DNA of 64,000 nt, from assembly GCA_964036155.1 (NCBI GenBank), contig OZ038422.1:55451201-55515200 (forward strand), given 5' to 3'. Source of the DNA: Diploscapter coronatus. Taxonomy: Eukaryota; Nematoda; Chromadorea; Rhabditida; Rhabditidae. Below the pieces are notes generated by a model. The model made no database searches. It had not been told where the DNA came from and saw nothing but the letters and a program-made list of their open reading frames with translations. Positions 12,552 through 25,522 of the stretch are shown one piece after another (the first letter of the stretch is position 1; each line of letters opens with the position of its first letter). The position numbers and the translations under genes are program-made.

Positions 12552-15500
12552 TCAAAATAGTGAATATCGTCCTGTGTTATGTCGCCTCAGTGTGTAATAC
12601 TGTGGTCGCCTCGAAGCGCTTTCCCTGATTTCCCTGCCCAGTGACTTGCAATTCAGTCGTTGGAATTGGTGGATTGCCCGTTTGAAGTTCTTGTCTTTCT
12701 TCCAGGGCAGAATGAGGTTGGCCTGGAAGTGTCCATCGCTCTGCTTGTTGGCCATCACAAGCACTCTTCTCTCGCCGCTGGCGGTTACATTGCACGGACA
12801 GTGACTGTTGTCTGCTGTCAGACGGATTTCTAAATTACAAAATCAGAAAAAGTGAGGAATAAAATTGAATAATAAAAGTCAGAAAATAATAGTTACAAAA
12901 TTGATTTCCTTAATTTCTAGCGAGTTGAAATGATTTTTCCATTGAGCCAATTTGCAGAAATTCAAAATAATTTCAATAAAAAATATTCGTGGAAAATGCA
13001 CTCCGAAAACTATTCAGCTTGCAATAGCCTCAGTCTTATCGTTAGATTCTATTCGAAAATTCATGAAACTATCTTTTCTTAACAAGGGGTCGGCATAATG
13101 AAATTTAGAATGGGTAAAAATATGATATACCTGTTTCTGGAATACTTCTCCTTCGATCTGCCTTTTTCAAACTTCTTCCGTTTCGAATGCTAATATGCGT
13201 TTCGGTTAACTTTCCAAGCTTGCCTTTGACCACTAAAATATAAACATGAACTGTTTTATTTTTCGGTGATTTACCAAAATCATATATTATATAATATTTT
13301 CAAAAAACTATAAAGGGTGTGCGAAAGTCTGAGACGCTTCAGGTATTTTTCAAGAAATACGTGACTAGGAAAGTGCAATTGTTTAAAACCTGAGTCTTAT
13401 TCTTCTCCTGTAAAATATCAAATTTTACAGTTTCGATTCTAACTGCGGAAAAGGTCAGGCTTTTCGTGCTCCTTGTTCAAAAACACGAATTCTGATTATT
13501 GCTTGTGATACTCTCATTTTTCAGAACGTTCATTATAGTAAATAGTCGATTCACAGCCAATAATGGCATGATTTTCACTCACTAATGATAAAGAGTAAAA
13601 TGACAATTTCTACAGTATGAACTAATAGCCTGATCGTCATCGTTTAACTTGTGCTTACCCAATTGGCTTCGACAGAAATGGTCGACGAGATTTTCGAAAG
13701 TGCCCACTTGATTACAGGCTGTGCAATGATTCTGACGAACTGAAAGATGAGCCGATTAACGCTGTATCTCGAAGTGGGAAATATAGAGGAAAAGGTGGAA
13801 AGAGAAGAGAAAGAAAAGCAAGAAACTGAGATAGCCAATCGAATGGAGCCTTTCCCTTCTCTTCTCAGCTTACAGATCGGTGTGGTGGGGGATACATCTC
13901 TGTCTATGCGCATTTGTGCACTTCTGCACTTCTACACTGCACCTAATAGCTTCTCGCATCGATTGAAATGCGAGTTCAGATGTTGAAAAAGGCAGAGAAG
14001 AGTACCAATTAAAATCACTACGAATTTGTACAAGTCAACTGATTAGAAAAGAAGCTTTCAGAAATAGAATAAATCGTGAAAAGATTTGCAAGGCACAGAC
14101 CTAGAGGAGGCACTTTCATCAAACGAAGAAAATATACGGGAGTAGGTTGCAAAAGCGAAAGAATAGTTATAGAATTACCTCGCAGAAGCGAATTTTTGGC
14201 TAAGACAGGTCAGAGACAAAAATTTGTAGACAAATATGGAGGGTAGATCGCAAAGTGTTTATGGCGATCGCTCTCCATAGGACTATCAAGGCAGGATGAG
14301 GATGACGAAAAATATTCTACGCGGTAGCACTCTCAAAGATAAGGCATGAATGCTTATCGTTCATTATTATGACTTGAGATCTAGGAAATTCGAAGAGAAA
14401 TCATGAAGATCAGAATGTCATCCATGAAACTTTCAACTTGAAAGCTTGTAAAAGAAGATGATCAGATACAGAAAAGCAAACAGTAGGAAAGACTTTCAAG
14501 CTCTAGGATAATTCTGGACCTTGTATTTATTCGCCAATTCAATTTTCTATCTATTCTTTGTAGCATTTTCATATTGTCACATTATTTGAATGAAGTCAAT
14601 AGTTGTATATCTTACAGTAAGTCTTTTGTATCTATAAACTTTCACTTTATCCTTTTCAATTTGTCATGCATAATCATTTTCTTGCAATTAATTGCTGCTA
14701 ACATCTCCATAAAATATCCCCCTCTGTTCCGCAAAAATAATGTGCCCTCTAATGAAGAAGTGAAGAAGTAGAAAATTGAGAAATGACTGACTTGAGCTGC
14801 GAGACATAAACTATGAAAAGGGAAGGAGAGGAAGGAAGAAAGAGGAGAAAACAAAGCGAGGGAGTAGCAGAAGGAAAAGGGGAGACTCATCATAACTGAG
14901 AACTGAGAATGAGAATTGAGACATACACAGTTGACAGATCAAAGGGAGCCGACAAAGGGGGACAGAGTATGGGGGATGAAGAGAGGGAAGACTGACAGAG
15001 AAATACCATGGTACAGAACTTGAAAATGAGCATGAAAATGGGATAATGAAGCAGAATGAGTAATACAGTATCTACAATAATATAGGAAAGTGGCCGACCT
15101 GGCTGCTGATTGACGGGTTTGATGCACATGTCGTCAGAGGGATACTTGTCGCACGAGAGCATCTGCGGCCACGCGAAGCCGTACGTTTGCATTCGAGGCT
15201 CGCAGCCCTGAATATCAAATCAGTTTAGGTTAGGTGAAATTGTTTTACGAGTAATGCTACAGTCGTTATTTAAAATTTTAAATTGCTAAAATGATGAATG
15301 TTGAAATTTTAGTTTTAAACGAATAAAAAGTAAACGACGAAGATCTATAGAATTTTGTACCAGAACTAAAACGGTACAGTATGGATAGATTTTAATGTAT
15401 AAGATCGAAAAGAATGATAATAAGCCTCAATATAATTACCTGTTTGACAGCCAAACAGAGCGATCGACATGGCAGGATTTCTTTGTCCATAGAAGGAATG

Positions 15501-16284
15501 CAAATTGGGGCGAACAAAGAGCAGAGGAATAACTGAAAGAATGCAATATTACATTAAAAATTGTATAAGCTAACCTGAGTGTCAGGATGACAGGACAATT
15601 TAACAAGTCCCTCCCAATCCTTGCTCTGGTGCACCACTTCGTTCACTGTTTCGTGTTCCAATAAATTCGGAAGCCTCATTTGTTGATACTGGAAATAATG
15701 CATCTTGATCTTCATCAAAATCCAATTCATTTCAGGAATAATGAGTCCAAAATGACGCGATTTTAGACTATCAAATTAATTCGAGCTTAAACTAAAGTAT
15801 TTCTTGCAAGAAATGTCAAAATCACGGCTTTTGGTAGATATTTTCGCTAAATTTCCAACAAATTGTTATTATGCATTTTATCAACGAATAAAACGATTCC
15901 GATCTCTAGAACGTGGATATTTAGTCAAAACTACAAATTCACCTGCATATTGTAACAAATGGTTAGATTTGATGGAATTGGCAGGCATCGTGAAGAACTC
16001 GGCCGTTCAGAAGACAATAGAGACCACGAATCCTGAAATTACATTGATCGTTTCTTAATCAATGCTAGTTATTCTTGAATTTTTTATGAGACTAGTGTTT
16101 CCTTCAGAATTTTCATAGCTGGAAAATTATAATCTTATTACATAAAATTGTATCTCGATTTTTTGTGGCTAAGGAATGAAAGGGAATTTTGAGGTAGCAA
16201 ACAAATAAATTAAAGTGTTACCTGAAGATAGGTTAATATCCGAATAGGCAATAGACTAATTAGAATAATTATTTTGTACCACAT
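12552..16284 (-). CDS. sfrp-1: Secreted frizzled-related protein (Wnt antagonist)
   Basis: Eight exons give about 309 residues. Exon 1 (16222-16284) is a signal peptide beginning MWYKIIILISLLPIRIL. Next is a complete frizzled cysteine-rich domain with its ten cysteines, including CLPIPSNLTIC, YQQMRLPNLLEHET, FLCSLFAPICIPSMD, PCRSLCLAVK and the block GFAWPQMLSCDKYPSDDMCIK (split across the domain end). A netrin-like module follows: CTACNQVGTFENLVDHFC, VVKGKLGKLTETHISI, then CPCNV, RRVLVMANK and LILPWKKDKNFKRAIHQF. The protein ends in a basic tail. This is the SFRP1/2/5 architecture, which binds Wnt outside the cell and limits its spread. The 3' exon (12552-12829) and the first exons are separated by introns of up to about 1.3 kb. 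No TTTCAG sits close to the ATG, so an untranslated upstream exon is possible. Symbol by C. elegans orthology. Confidence 0.9.
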
Positions 16285-17244
16285 TGCAAAGAGTCGAAAT
16301 GTTTTATGAGAGAAAGAGAGCAAGGGGAATGGGAAATATGAGAAGCTGATGAAGAAGATGAGAGGAGGGGAGGGAAAAGAGGCCCCGCCTTTGAAATGAA
16401 GACCCCTGGCGCTGTGGATCTGTCGATAGGCTTTCATCTGATCTGAGCCAATGCAACTTGGTAACTAACAATTTAGCAATTCGCGCTCACGAATTTATCT
16501 TCCTATCATATCGTGCTAAGAAAGACTTTAAAAATTACAGTGTGCAGAATGAGAAAAATCGGCATCCTACACCTTATGATAGGCCACTTCGGCGATATTT
16601 CTGAGCATTACGTCTATTATATAATTATGATTTCCAAATTAAGTTTCGAGTATTTGCGGAGGTTTTCATGAAAATCCGAATGCACCTTTGTTAGGTAATT
16701 CGCATATAAAGAGTTAAAAAATATAAATTTTTGAATTTTGAGCTTTGCAAGTGGTCGAAATTAGCATATCTTGCCATCGTTTGAAAATAGTTAAAACATA
16801 CATTCCGGAATGTTCCAAAACAAATCCGGAATACGTCCTTACAAAACCGTTGCCCTATTATGCATAGTGCAAAAGCAGGGCACGTCTTTCGCTTGACGAG
16901 AAATCGCTCACAAAAAGGGATTTTTGGATCGTCGTCTTCAGAAATTCATATATTTGGTTACGCTGATCCGTTTTTCATACAGTTTTTTTGCTATTTGCTA
17001 CTCAGGCATGAGAGATCTCTAAAAAATACTTTTTATAATTGTCTGCAAAACGGGAATTTCACTCGCGCCCGCCCTCTACCTATATTTACCGAATTACAAC
17101 TGATGAAATGAGTTAGCAACATTTTCTGCATTAAAATTATATTTATTGATTGTTTTGTTGGGCTCGTGGCAGGTAGTTTTCATGGCAGATCGGGTCTGTT
17201 TTTGTAGAATTGAGATGAGCGATTTGCAAATGGAAATGATCAGA
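16285..17244. other. Intergenic, SFRP upstream region
   Basis: AT-rich sequence without a supported exon. It contains one copy of a short dispersed motif (GGAATTTCACTCGCGCCC near 17053) that recurs near 55289 and, shorter, near 60453. The SFRP promoter is expected here. Confidence 0.4.
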
Positions 17245-20200
17245 TCAAGGGACAATTTGGCTTGCCCTGTGAGGGGAAACAGTCAGTGGGAAAGTGAGCG
17301 AGTGAAGAGACGGAAGTAGGGGAATCGAAGAGGAGGAAGGAATCAGACGCAGAATTGAGGGGCTATCGTGCGCGGAAATATCTGAACAGGCGCCACTCTT
17401 GCTATTGAAAATTGCCTATCTAGAAACCGCATGGCACGCATGATCTCATGACATGCGAAGTAGTGTATGGTTAGAAAAGAATTTTGAGTAGTAGGCTTTC
17501 TTTTCCTACACTATTTTGCATATCATGAGGTCATGCGTACTATGCGGTTTTCAAGTTGCCTTGAAAATTCATGTTTTCGCATACGAATAAATTATTTTAG
17601 TCATCTCATATAGTAGGAAGCATTATTTTAGGAAGGAATGATGGATGCAATAATGTGCTATTCAAGTGCGCCTTCCAGAATAGGAGGATGACTCAATCGA
17701 TGTTTCAGATTAAATTTTATGCTAAGGATATATTCGAAAATAGGCATGAATCGTCTAACCTTGGTCTTCTTGCAGAGTTTTCTCTTCCCTTCGTCTCCAT
17801 TTCCCTGGTCTTTATCTGTCAAATCAGGAATGTATTTTACGCAGGAAATCTCGAACGAACAGGTCTCCTGAAAATTTCAGCTTCTTTAATTTATTAGAAT
17901 CCTATTTTAAAAAATATTTCTATTTTTCTCGATTTCGTAAAAATAGAAATTATTACTGATGAAGTCATTAAATGGTAATTTAAAATGCAGAAGAAATCCA
18001 GATTTGGTTCCATGAATTTATTATCATCATCATCTTTCATGCAATCTTGTATCAGGAGTGTGGTCACGTTATCTATATAATGCTCCAAATTTTAAATTCC
18101 TCACGCAGAAGCAAAAATTCCGAGAATAATCCCAACTTGCATGGATAATTTTCATACCAAATTCATACCCAATTGGGAAAACTTTAGTGTAAAAGCGAAT
18201 CTGACGATAAAATTTATCAGCGTAGGAAAAGATCGGATCATTATTGCTTGCATCAGCAATTTCATGTTTTCAACTCAGTATACTTCATTCAGATTGTTTC
18301 TGGCTTATTTGTAGAAGAAGCATAATTTAGCGTGTTTATTTTCGAGAACAGGACAAAGTGAAAAAACAGCTGCCGTGCTAGTCCAATATTGACTATTTTA
18401 AAATAATATTTCGACTAATATGCGCATTTTCTCGAGCAAACTAACTGATAAAATCGAAAATGACCACCCTTTCGGAAATACATTTCAACTTAGGTGAAGC
18501 GCTGATAAAAATGCGATAATTCAACGATACAAAATATTTCGGAAATTAGATAACTTCTCTAAATAATTCTCTTTTATAAATTACTCATTCGAATTATATC
18601 CGATTTATTTTATGAGGTAATTTTTTTATAGAAAAACTGGATCAATTTCCAAATGAAGAAAGACTTACATTGCGACGAATGACTGGAATGGCTTCTGGAT
18701 AAATCAACTCGAGGAGCACGTGGCAGAAGTTGTACAGCTGGTCGAGGTGCGCCAGGAGTACGGCACCGCCTACAAATGGGTAATCAAGAGAAAAGACGAC
18801 TGTTGTACGGTAGAACCTCCATTTCACAAAATTAACATCCTCAACATTGCATTTTCATTGGTCTCAATCTCATTGTCACTACTACTTCTATACAACATGA
18901 AATAAACACGATAATTTTAATTCAAAGTTGTTTTGTGGGAGTGAATAATCAGGAAGTCAAAAAAGGGTCCCCGGATAAAGTCTTGCATTCGGTCGCTGTT
19001 GAGTGAATCGCGACCAGCAAAGGGGCCAAAAATCCTACTAAACGATAAAATCAAGAAATTTTCAAATTCGAACTCAATTTGAGATGATAACAATTTGATT
19101 TCCGGAATTCTTTGATAAAGCAAAGCAGGGAACCTCGTAGTCGCTTGAAATGGGAATGCGAGTCGATTGCAATGATGGAGCTCGTCCGCAGGTGCACGAC
19201 CAGAAGCATCGCTCGCTCGAACATGATCAGGGGCATCGTCAACAGGTCGTCTGCGATTGCAGCATTAACAATGTGACAGTTGTGAAGGGGAAGATTTCGA
19301 ATAAGCGATAGGAGACATTTCCACCCCACTTCACAGACTCTGGTCTAGGCAGTTCTCAAGCCAGATTTTTCGTGTGTACGTCACCCCCTTAAACCAATAA
19401 TTTCCGACAAAAGCATGTTGCGTATTCCCTCCTCATGTATCAGCTTTCTATAGAAAAATTTGGCTTTACGTATCCTCCTCTCCACTATGATTTTTGTTCG
19501 GGCTGTAATTCTGCCTAGGTCTGCATAGACTACTTCGTATTATTTAGAAAAGAGAACTCTAAAAAACTGACAAATAATGACGGGGATTGAATTTTTGGAT
19601 TAACAAAGCAAGATCCCGCTCATAATAACCCGAATTTATCCCTATTCTCCTACCCTGCCAAGCTGCAGTATTCTCTGTGGCCGCTCTAATCGCGAAGTGG
19701 AGCCGATAGATGACGTTGTGGACCTTCATTTGCGACAGGAAATCCACTTCGAACACGTTCCTGATGTGTTCCAGTGCCTCGGGAATTGTGTAGGTGTCTC
19801 GGGGATAGCTGAAGAAAATTAATCGTTGAAACTATATTTTGAAGAGCTTGCAAAACAGAATGAAACGCTATTTATCTGCGAGTACTTTCATTCCACATAT
19901 CAGTACTGTTGTCTCAAAGAATTAAGTATTTTTTATACCAAAAGTGAGAGTAGGTTTGTCCCAATTAAATAGAAAATGGTGAAATAGCATTTGGAACAAA
20001 TGTACTTGCTTCAAATATTTTGGACAAAAGTAAAAGTACTCATTCTTAGGGCGTTAGTACTCACTTGTGAAACAAACATTCGCAGCCTAAAATTCTTGGT
20101 TTCGAACCTTCTAAAATCATGCAAAACAATTTGGACGTCTTCCAAAATCAGCACACTGTTGTAACCATGGTGCAATCAAAATTAGTATTTGCTCTATGTG

Positions 20201-21909
20201 AGTAACTCAAAGAAAGGAATCCTGTATCAATGGCATGAATCAAATCTTATGTAAACGGCAGTAACAAACAGTTTCCTCTCACAATAAAAATCGACCATTT
20301 TCTATTACGCTTCTTCTTCTTCCAAGTATTTTTGTGTTCGCTGGTTTGTAGTTCATATGCTTAACAACTGAATAAAATCTTAAATTACTGGAGCGAACGT
20401 GTTAACATCTCGGTCACAACACATTATTCCATAATCTTGAAATTTGAGTACAAATAAATAACCTAGTGAACCTAAAGATATTATGAGGTTGATTAACTGA
20501 CCCAGAGTTGGGAGTGGATCTGTGCACCATGGCCTGCCGATGCAGCTCGTTGCCGTCGATTATCCCATTGATCAGCAGATTGACGAACTTCGGAGGCAGC
20601 AAAATTCGCTAAAATTATGGGTCGATTAGGAACATAAAGACATTATAGAAGGAAGACACGAAATTAATTATAGCTCAGAATATGAATTTCATTTGATCGT
20701 CGATTTGAAATCGTTTTTGTTTTTTCGAATAAACATAAGATTTTCAATTTAAATATTCAGCATGACTGGAATAATTCACATCGCATAAAGAATATTTGTG
20801 GTGGAAAAGTTCCAAGCCTGTTCCAATCATGAGAAGAGGGAGAAGAAAAGGAAGAGTAACTAACATTTAGCCATAGGGCATGTTTCTAGGAGGGCAAGAT
20901 TTGAGGGACGCATGTGATAATAGCCTTTGAAACTCATGAATCGGAGTAACTTCTCCAATAATCACTTCGGACTAACCGGAAGAACGCTCTTTGGTGGTAC
21001 GGCTGGCAGCACAATGCGATGACTGGAAAGTTCGTCACATTATAAGGATGATGTCTAGAGGGAGCAAATGGGTTTTGAAACGTGAAGCATGAATAATGAA
21101 AATTATTCCATAAGAAAGCTCAATTTTTACAGATTCGGAGACTTTTTACCGTTTTCGAAATGGACAATCCTATCAAAAGTTGTGACGTCGAGAAGACGTC
21201 TTCCGAATTCACAATTTTTTAAACATTTTTTCGTCAATTGAATTCACGATCAGGATTTGACTCTACAAGTTGCGAGGTTTCCAAATTATACCCCAACCCT
21301 TTCTGAATATTAACCTGTGAGCTTGTTGTGCCATGAGGAGAGTGATGATCATGCAGGCATTGGAGGTGTTGGGTCTGTCTCCGTAAGTGGACTGTGAAAA
21401 GGAAGGGGGCAGCATCCACACGTGAACGCCCCTGATTCGAATGGACTGCTGCACCGAGTAGGACAGGCTCACGGTGGCTGTGTTCAGGGCGAATGGGTTC
21501 GCTGTCTGGGATGCATTCATTGTTGATTCGAGCAATTCGTGGAATGCCCTGGAAAATACTGGCTTTTATCAGTGACCAGGAAAAGTTCAGTTCGAAGTTC
21601 AACTCCACTTCAATTTCGAGAAATTGAAGTTGAAATGCATTCATTTTTGCAATTGCTCTCTCTTCCACCCACATACTTTTCATTTGTTGCAGCCTCACTC
21701 TGCTGCAGCACCGCTCTGTCCGAGACCTGATCGGAGTGTCCAGCCTGCAGAGCACCTCCATCTGCATCCACCTCGCTGCCCTTTGTCTGCTTCCCTCGAT
21801 TTCCCTTCCGCCTCTTCAAAACACACATCGTTAGTAAATGAGGCACAAATGGCAACAACCGCAAACGAGCAGTCGACATTCTAATCGTTTGCAAACTTGT
21901 GCAATTCAT
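17245..21909 (-). CDS. Uncharacterised protein, possible papain-fold cysteine peptidase
   Basis: Exons at about 21628-21909, 21310-21548, 20980-21030, 20503-20610, 19658-19810, 19132-19247 and 18664-18765 join in compatible phase. After a basic N-terminus they include FALNTATVSLSYSVQQSIRI, GVHVWMLPPSF, YGDRPNTSNACMIITLLMAQ, FVNLLINGIIDGNELHRQAM, YPRDTYTIPEALEHIRNVFE and IIAIDSHSHFKRLRGGAVLL. The last two exons (about 17743-17836 and a final one ending at 17245) are weaker; the frame can also stop shortly after RRN at about 18640. I do not recognise a named family. The GD...ACMIITL helix-start cysteine followed about 130-170 residues later by DSHSH and GGA resembles the Cys/His layout of papain-like deubiquitinating peptidases, but this is inference. 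The start is the first in-frame ATG, and an upstream exon is possible. Confidence 0.6.
17411..17561. mobile_element. MITE-like hairpin, same family as the one at 44720
   Basis: The left arm includes AAACCGCATGGCACGCATGAT, then CTCATGACATGCGAAGTAGTG. The right arm is the complement: CACTATTTTGCATATCATGAG, then GTCATGCGTACTATGCGGTTT and CAAGTTGCC. Arms of about 60 bp. The inner motif TGCGAA(A/G)TAGT and the outer GGCAAC are shared with the hairpin at 44720-44855, suggesting one family. Confidence 0.6.
19335..19535. repeat. Dispersed repeat copy, family with CTAGGCAG ends
   Basis: Begins TCTAGGCAGTTCTCAAGCCAG and ends TTCTGCCTAGGTCTGCA. The interior contains CTTTCTATAGAAAAATTTGGC. Recognisably similar copies lie at about 22905-23015 (reverse orientation) and 45224-45372. 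It sits within an intron and has no open frame. Short divergent terminal similarity (CTAGGCAG / CTGCCTAG) suggests an old DNA element. Confidence 0.55.
19870..20090. repeat. Diverged copy of the GAGTACTTTGTT hairpin family
   Basis: Contains CTGCGAGTACTTTCATTCC on the left and AGTACTCACTTGTGAAACAAA followed by CATTCGCAG on the right, so the ends are complementary. A middle AGCATTTGGAACAAATGTACT matches the arms of the cleaner element at 59445-59755. It lies in an intron and is probably an old MITE copy. Confidence 0.45.
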
Positions 21910-22532
21910 TCGACACGGTCTGTCAGCATAGTTAGAATTTGTGCATGCAATTGATAAAATTAGCGGAATTCATTACCCGCTTTGATTCGCTAGTGTGTCC
22001 TTGCTTCCCATTTTCAAAAGTGTTAAAGATGTTTCCGATGATCGTCCGATTTCCGAGCACTTTTCAAAGATCTAGTTCCATACGTCGATGGCACGGAATT
22101 TATCTGCACCCCTTTCACTGCATTATGAGGCTGATATCCAAAGTTACAGTACCGAATGTGGAAGAATGAAAAAAAACTTTTTCTCTTCATGTTATCTTGT
22201 ATTTGCATCAGAAAACGTGCTCCATTGCCAAACTTTTTCGTCAAACTCTCTTTGAAAAGCATGTCTCTCTCGCTTCACATCACTCTAGTCGCTGGTCAAC
22301 GAATTTCTCCACATCAAAATCATAACGCTGGCCGCATCATGTAGTGAGGTCAACTTTTCATGGAATTGACTTTTCGAAATCATCTTCACATCTACTAAAA
22401 TCACGAATTTGTTCCGTTTCTACTCGTCAAATTGATCATTTGCATTCACTTTCTGCGACCTTTCATAGATATTTCAAATCTTCGAAGTTGAATTTTTTTC
22501 AAAATCATGTTGAATTTTAGCGACGCATCACT
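21910..22532. other. Divergent promoter region
   Basis: Lies between the divergently transcribed genes at 17245-21909 (minus) and 22533-24638 (plus). No exon is supported. TGAATTTTAG ends twelve bases before the ATG of the plus gene and may be a trans-splice acceptor. Confidence 0.5.
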
Positions 22533-24638
22533 ATGTCGCGATACGCGAAACCGAAGGAGCAGCCAAAGAGGGATGTGCCCAAGGCAGACAAGACAGAGTT
22601 TGCAGCCGGACTTGGATTCGATGCGAGGCCGCGGTACTACGAGCTGAGCCTGGAACAGTATCTGCACCAGGAGGCAGCCAAGAAAATCATCAGATCCAAG
22701 TATCAGGTTAGATTTACGATTCATTTCGACTTTTACCTCATCTACGAATGTCATTTTGCAGAAGCCAATCTCGACGCTTTCCGCATTGTCGAATCACATC
22801 AACCCCTTCCCTGTGCCTTACTCTGCTCCCTCTGGCTTCCCTGCAACTCGTTCGGCTGTTCCGGTAATGATAAATTCGCAGACTTAGGCTGACTTCCAGT
22901 CAGAGCGACAAATTATTGAGGAAGGGGTACTCAAAACACAATTTTTCTATAGAAAGTGATACACGAGGGAGTACGCAAGATAGATCTGGCTTAAGCGCTG
23001 CCTAGGTCTGTCAATTCGGCCTGTTTTATTTTTTACTTCCTTGTTTTCTCTTCCTCTTGCTATTTTCTAGAAAAGGGAGTGAAAACTACAAAAAGGCAAG
23101 GGTAACTTGGGCATAAAAATGCAAGAGGCCATCAATTCAATCAGTTTTCAAATTTGCCTCATCGCTTTCAGTTCAACGGATTCCACGGTCCCTATCCTCA
23201 TCCGTCCACGCCTAACTTTCAAATACAAACACCACCTCATCAGGTTTGTAGCTATTTTATCATTTTTTAATTCTAGCAAAAATAGCCCTTGTCCTCCAAT
23301 TCTCAACTTTCTGATATATAAAGTTGCTCCTTATCTAATACTGAACGAACAAATCGTTTTCTGTTTTTATTTGGTCTTCGTTTTTTTTTTGCTTTTGAGA
23401 TCTGATAAAAATTATCCTTTGTCTTCGTTTCTGACTTGGAGTTTCTATAAACTCGAAAGAAAATATGCAATCTTCTTTTTTTTATTTTCAAGTTTAAAAT
23501 TTTTAAAAATGTTTGCTCTTCACCTCATCCATTTCTTTGTTTCGTATTTTCACTTTCAGCTGATTTCTAGAAACTTACCACATAAAGTTACAAAGTTTTT
23601 CCTAGACAAGTTTGTATTGTCAGATTCCGATCCAGAACAATCGCAACGACAACGACACTTCGACAATGACTCCACACAACTGGTGGCCGAACTGGAAGTC
23701 GACGGTACAGATGCAGTTCGAATATACTCAGGCACAGGCTCAGGGACGCCGAATGGGGACGGGAGTGGGACTGCCTGTCTTCAATCCGGCAATTCCGCCT
23801 CCGCAGCAACAGCATCAGAATTCCCCCAGCCAGCACTGCCCCACCTGCACTTGCCACACTTCGTCTCACTTCAGGTACATTCGTTTGTTGAATATCACAG
23901 CTTTCTTTAAACGAAGATTTTAATTTGAATACATTGGAATAATCTTCGTATCTTCATGTATCGGTAGTTTATTTTTCAACACAAGACTCAATACTATTTA
24001 ATAGGACAGTAGGATGGTGTCTTCAGATGATTTTTTTCAATCTGCCTAATTTGAAGTATCATAATCTGGCTAAACCTTTTTCTTATTCAAATCAATTTTT
24101 GACAATTACCCAGCGTCTTATAGAAATTTTAAATATTATATTTTCAGATTCCCTCCTCCTCAGCCCATAAATGGGATGAATGAAATGCCCGAGGCATCGG
24201 ATCACGATACAGAGGCGTCCGTGAATGCTCGCCTCGAAGCACTCAGAATCAGCCAAAGCAAGAAGAGGCCAGTTTTTGTTTCTTCTTGAAATGCTTCTCT
24301 CAAACGATGATTTCGAAAATAAGCGCAACTTTCGTTTTTAAAAGATTTTTCTTTTGAATTCCTATAACATTTGTTATACTTTTTATCCCATTGTCAATTC
24401 AACTGAATTTGCATGATCACGGTTTTTATCATTCTATTACCTGGGCTCTATTCTTTCTGTCTAAATTTGATATATCGAGATTTGAAGTTAATTTACGACA
24501 AAACTCAATTATTTCTGATTTTTTAGACGCATGAAACGTGGATTGGCGAGAAAGGGAAATGCGAAAGCAGCGAAGCATCTGCAGGAATTGGCTGTGAGAG
24601 TTGCGAGACAGAAGACCAAGTGGAATGACCTGGACTGA
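22533..24638 (+). CDS. Proline/glutamine-rich protein with basic C-terminus, unrecognised
   Basis: Six exons in phase. Exon 1 starts MSRYAKPKEQPKRDVPKADK and includes LGFDARPRYYELSLEQYLHQ. Then come KPISTLSALSNHINPFPV, NGFHGPYPHPSTPNFQI, and a Trp/Gln-rich exon with TPHNWWPNWKSTVQMQFEY and a small CPTCTCHTSSHF segment. An acidic exon with PEASDHDTEASVNARLEAL follows, and finally a basic exon RRMKRGLARKGNAKAAKHL ending KTKWNDLD and TGA. There are no transmembrane segments. Composition suggests a disordered RNA- or chromatin-associated protein, but no domain is recognised. The last intron requires a GC donor (AAGAG|gccagt at about 24266), which is unusual; the alternative is early termination after KKRPVFVSS. 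A TTTTAG precedes the ATG by twelve bases. Confidence 0.7.
22905..23015. repeat. Dispersed repeat fragment, reverse copy of the 19335 family
   Basis: Contains TTTTTCTATAGAAAGTGATAC, then GAGGGAGTACGCAAGATAGAT and CTGGCTTAAGCGCTGCCTAGG. These match the reverse complement of parts of the repeats at 19335-19535 and 45224-45372. It lies in an intron and is a partial copy. Confidence 0.5.
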
Positions 24639-25522
24639 CGACTGCAGGCAGACAGTCAGGCATGAGGTTAGGTCTGTTCCTGATATTCCATTATATGTTT
24701 GAATTATTACCTTGGCAATTTTCTCAATGTAAATAAAATTGTTGCGTTCTTCGAAACTAGACTTATCTTCAATTCTTCAATTAGTGCATTTGAGAATGCT
24801 TGGAAATAGTTTCATGCAATTTGCAAAAGGAGTTATTCTGAATCTATCGAGTAAGCGCTTCTCGCTATTGTCTGACATTTCGATCTAGACTTTGTCGTGA
24901 ATCGAATTTTCAAACAGCTTTGATTATAATCAAGAGTGCAACTCATGACGCTGACGAAACTGCAGCGAGGTTAACAGGGCTGCAGCCTTGAAGCCTAACA
25001 GTAATCTTGCCGATGAACCATCAATTGGAATAAAGTAGAAAGGACGCATTTCTTTCTGTCCCTTTTGAGCCTCAAAATGTGTGCACAGACAACTTCTTTA
25101 TTTGACAATTTTCTTTATTTTCTTTGTTCCTTCATTGGGGTTAACATGATTTTCGCGATAAACAGCTGCCGATTATTTCCCTCTATCGATATTGAGAGAA
25201 ATTAATTGATTAATTATAGATAATCCGAAGAAAAGAAAAAACAAACATCAACAAAGGAAAGTCGTCAAATCGAGAGTGATCCGTGGCTTACAAAAAGAAA
25301 GAAATACACCCTTTTTACTTTATTCCAAGCTATCGTTCATCGACAATACTTTTTAATAGATTGCCAGATAGTCGAAATATTCAGACAACACTAAAACATT
25401 AAATTCGTGCAAAGGATGAGCATATCATTAATATTTTATGCATAACTTTATTTCGAATTGATAATTTTGGTTAAATAAAGTGAAAATTACTATATCTTAA
25501 ACCCATATTTTACAGACCAAAA
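24639..25522. other. Intergenic between convergent genes
   Basis: An AATAAA near 24732 fits the 3' end of the plus-strand gene. A segment at 25299-25350 (ATTCCAAGCTATCGTTCATC core) is almost duplicated at 42546-42597. Nothing else supported. Confidence 0.5.

Noticed and set aside
21234..21767. Minus-strand open frame of 177 codons
   Set aside because: Crosses an intron and reads the peptidase-like exon in a shifted frame; the in-phase spliced model explains the region better.
23107..23910. Plus-strand open frame of 267 codons
   Set aside because: It runs through two introns and reads the real exon 23631-23874 in a wrong frame; the frame beginning IPIQNNRN joins correctly with neighbours.
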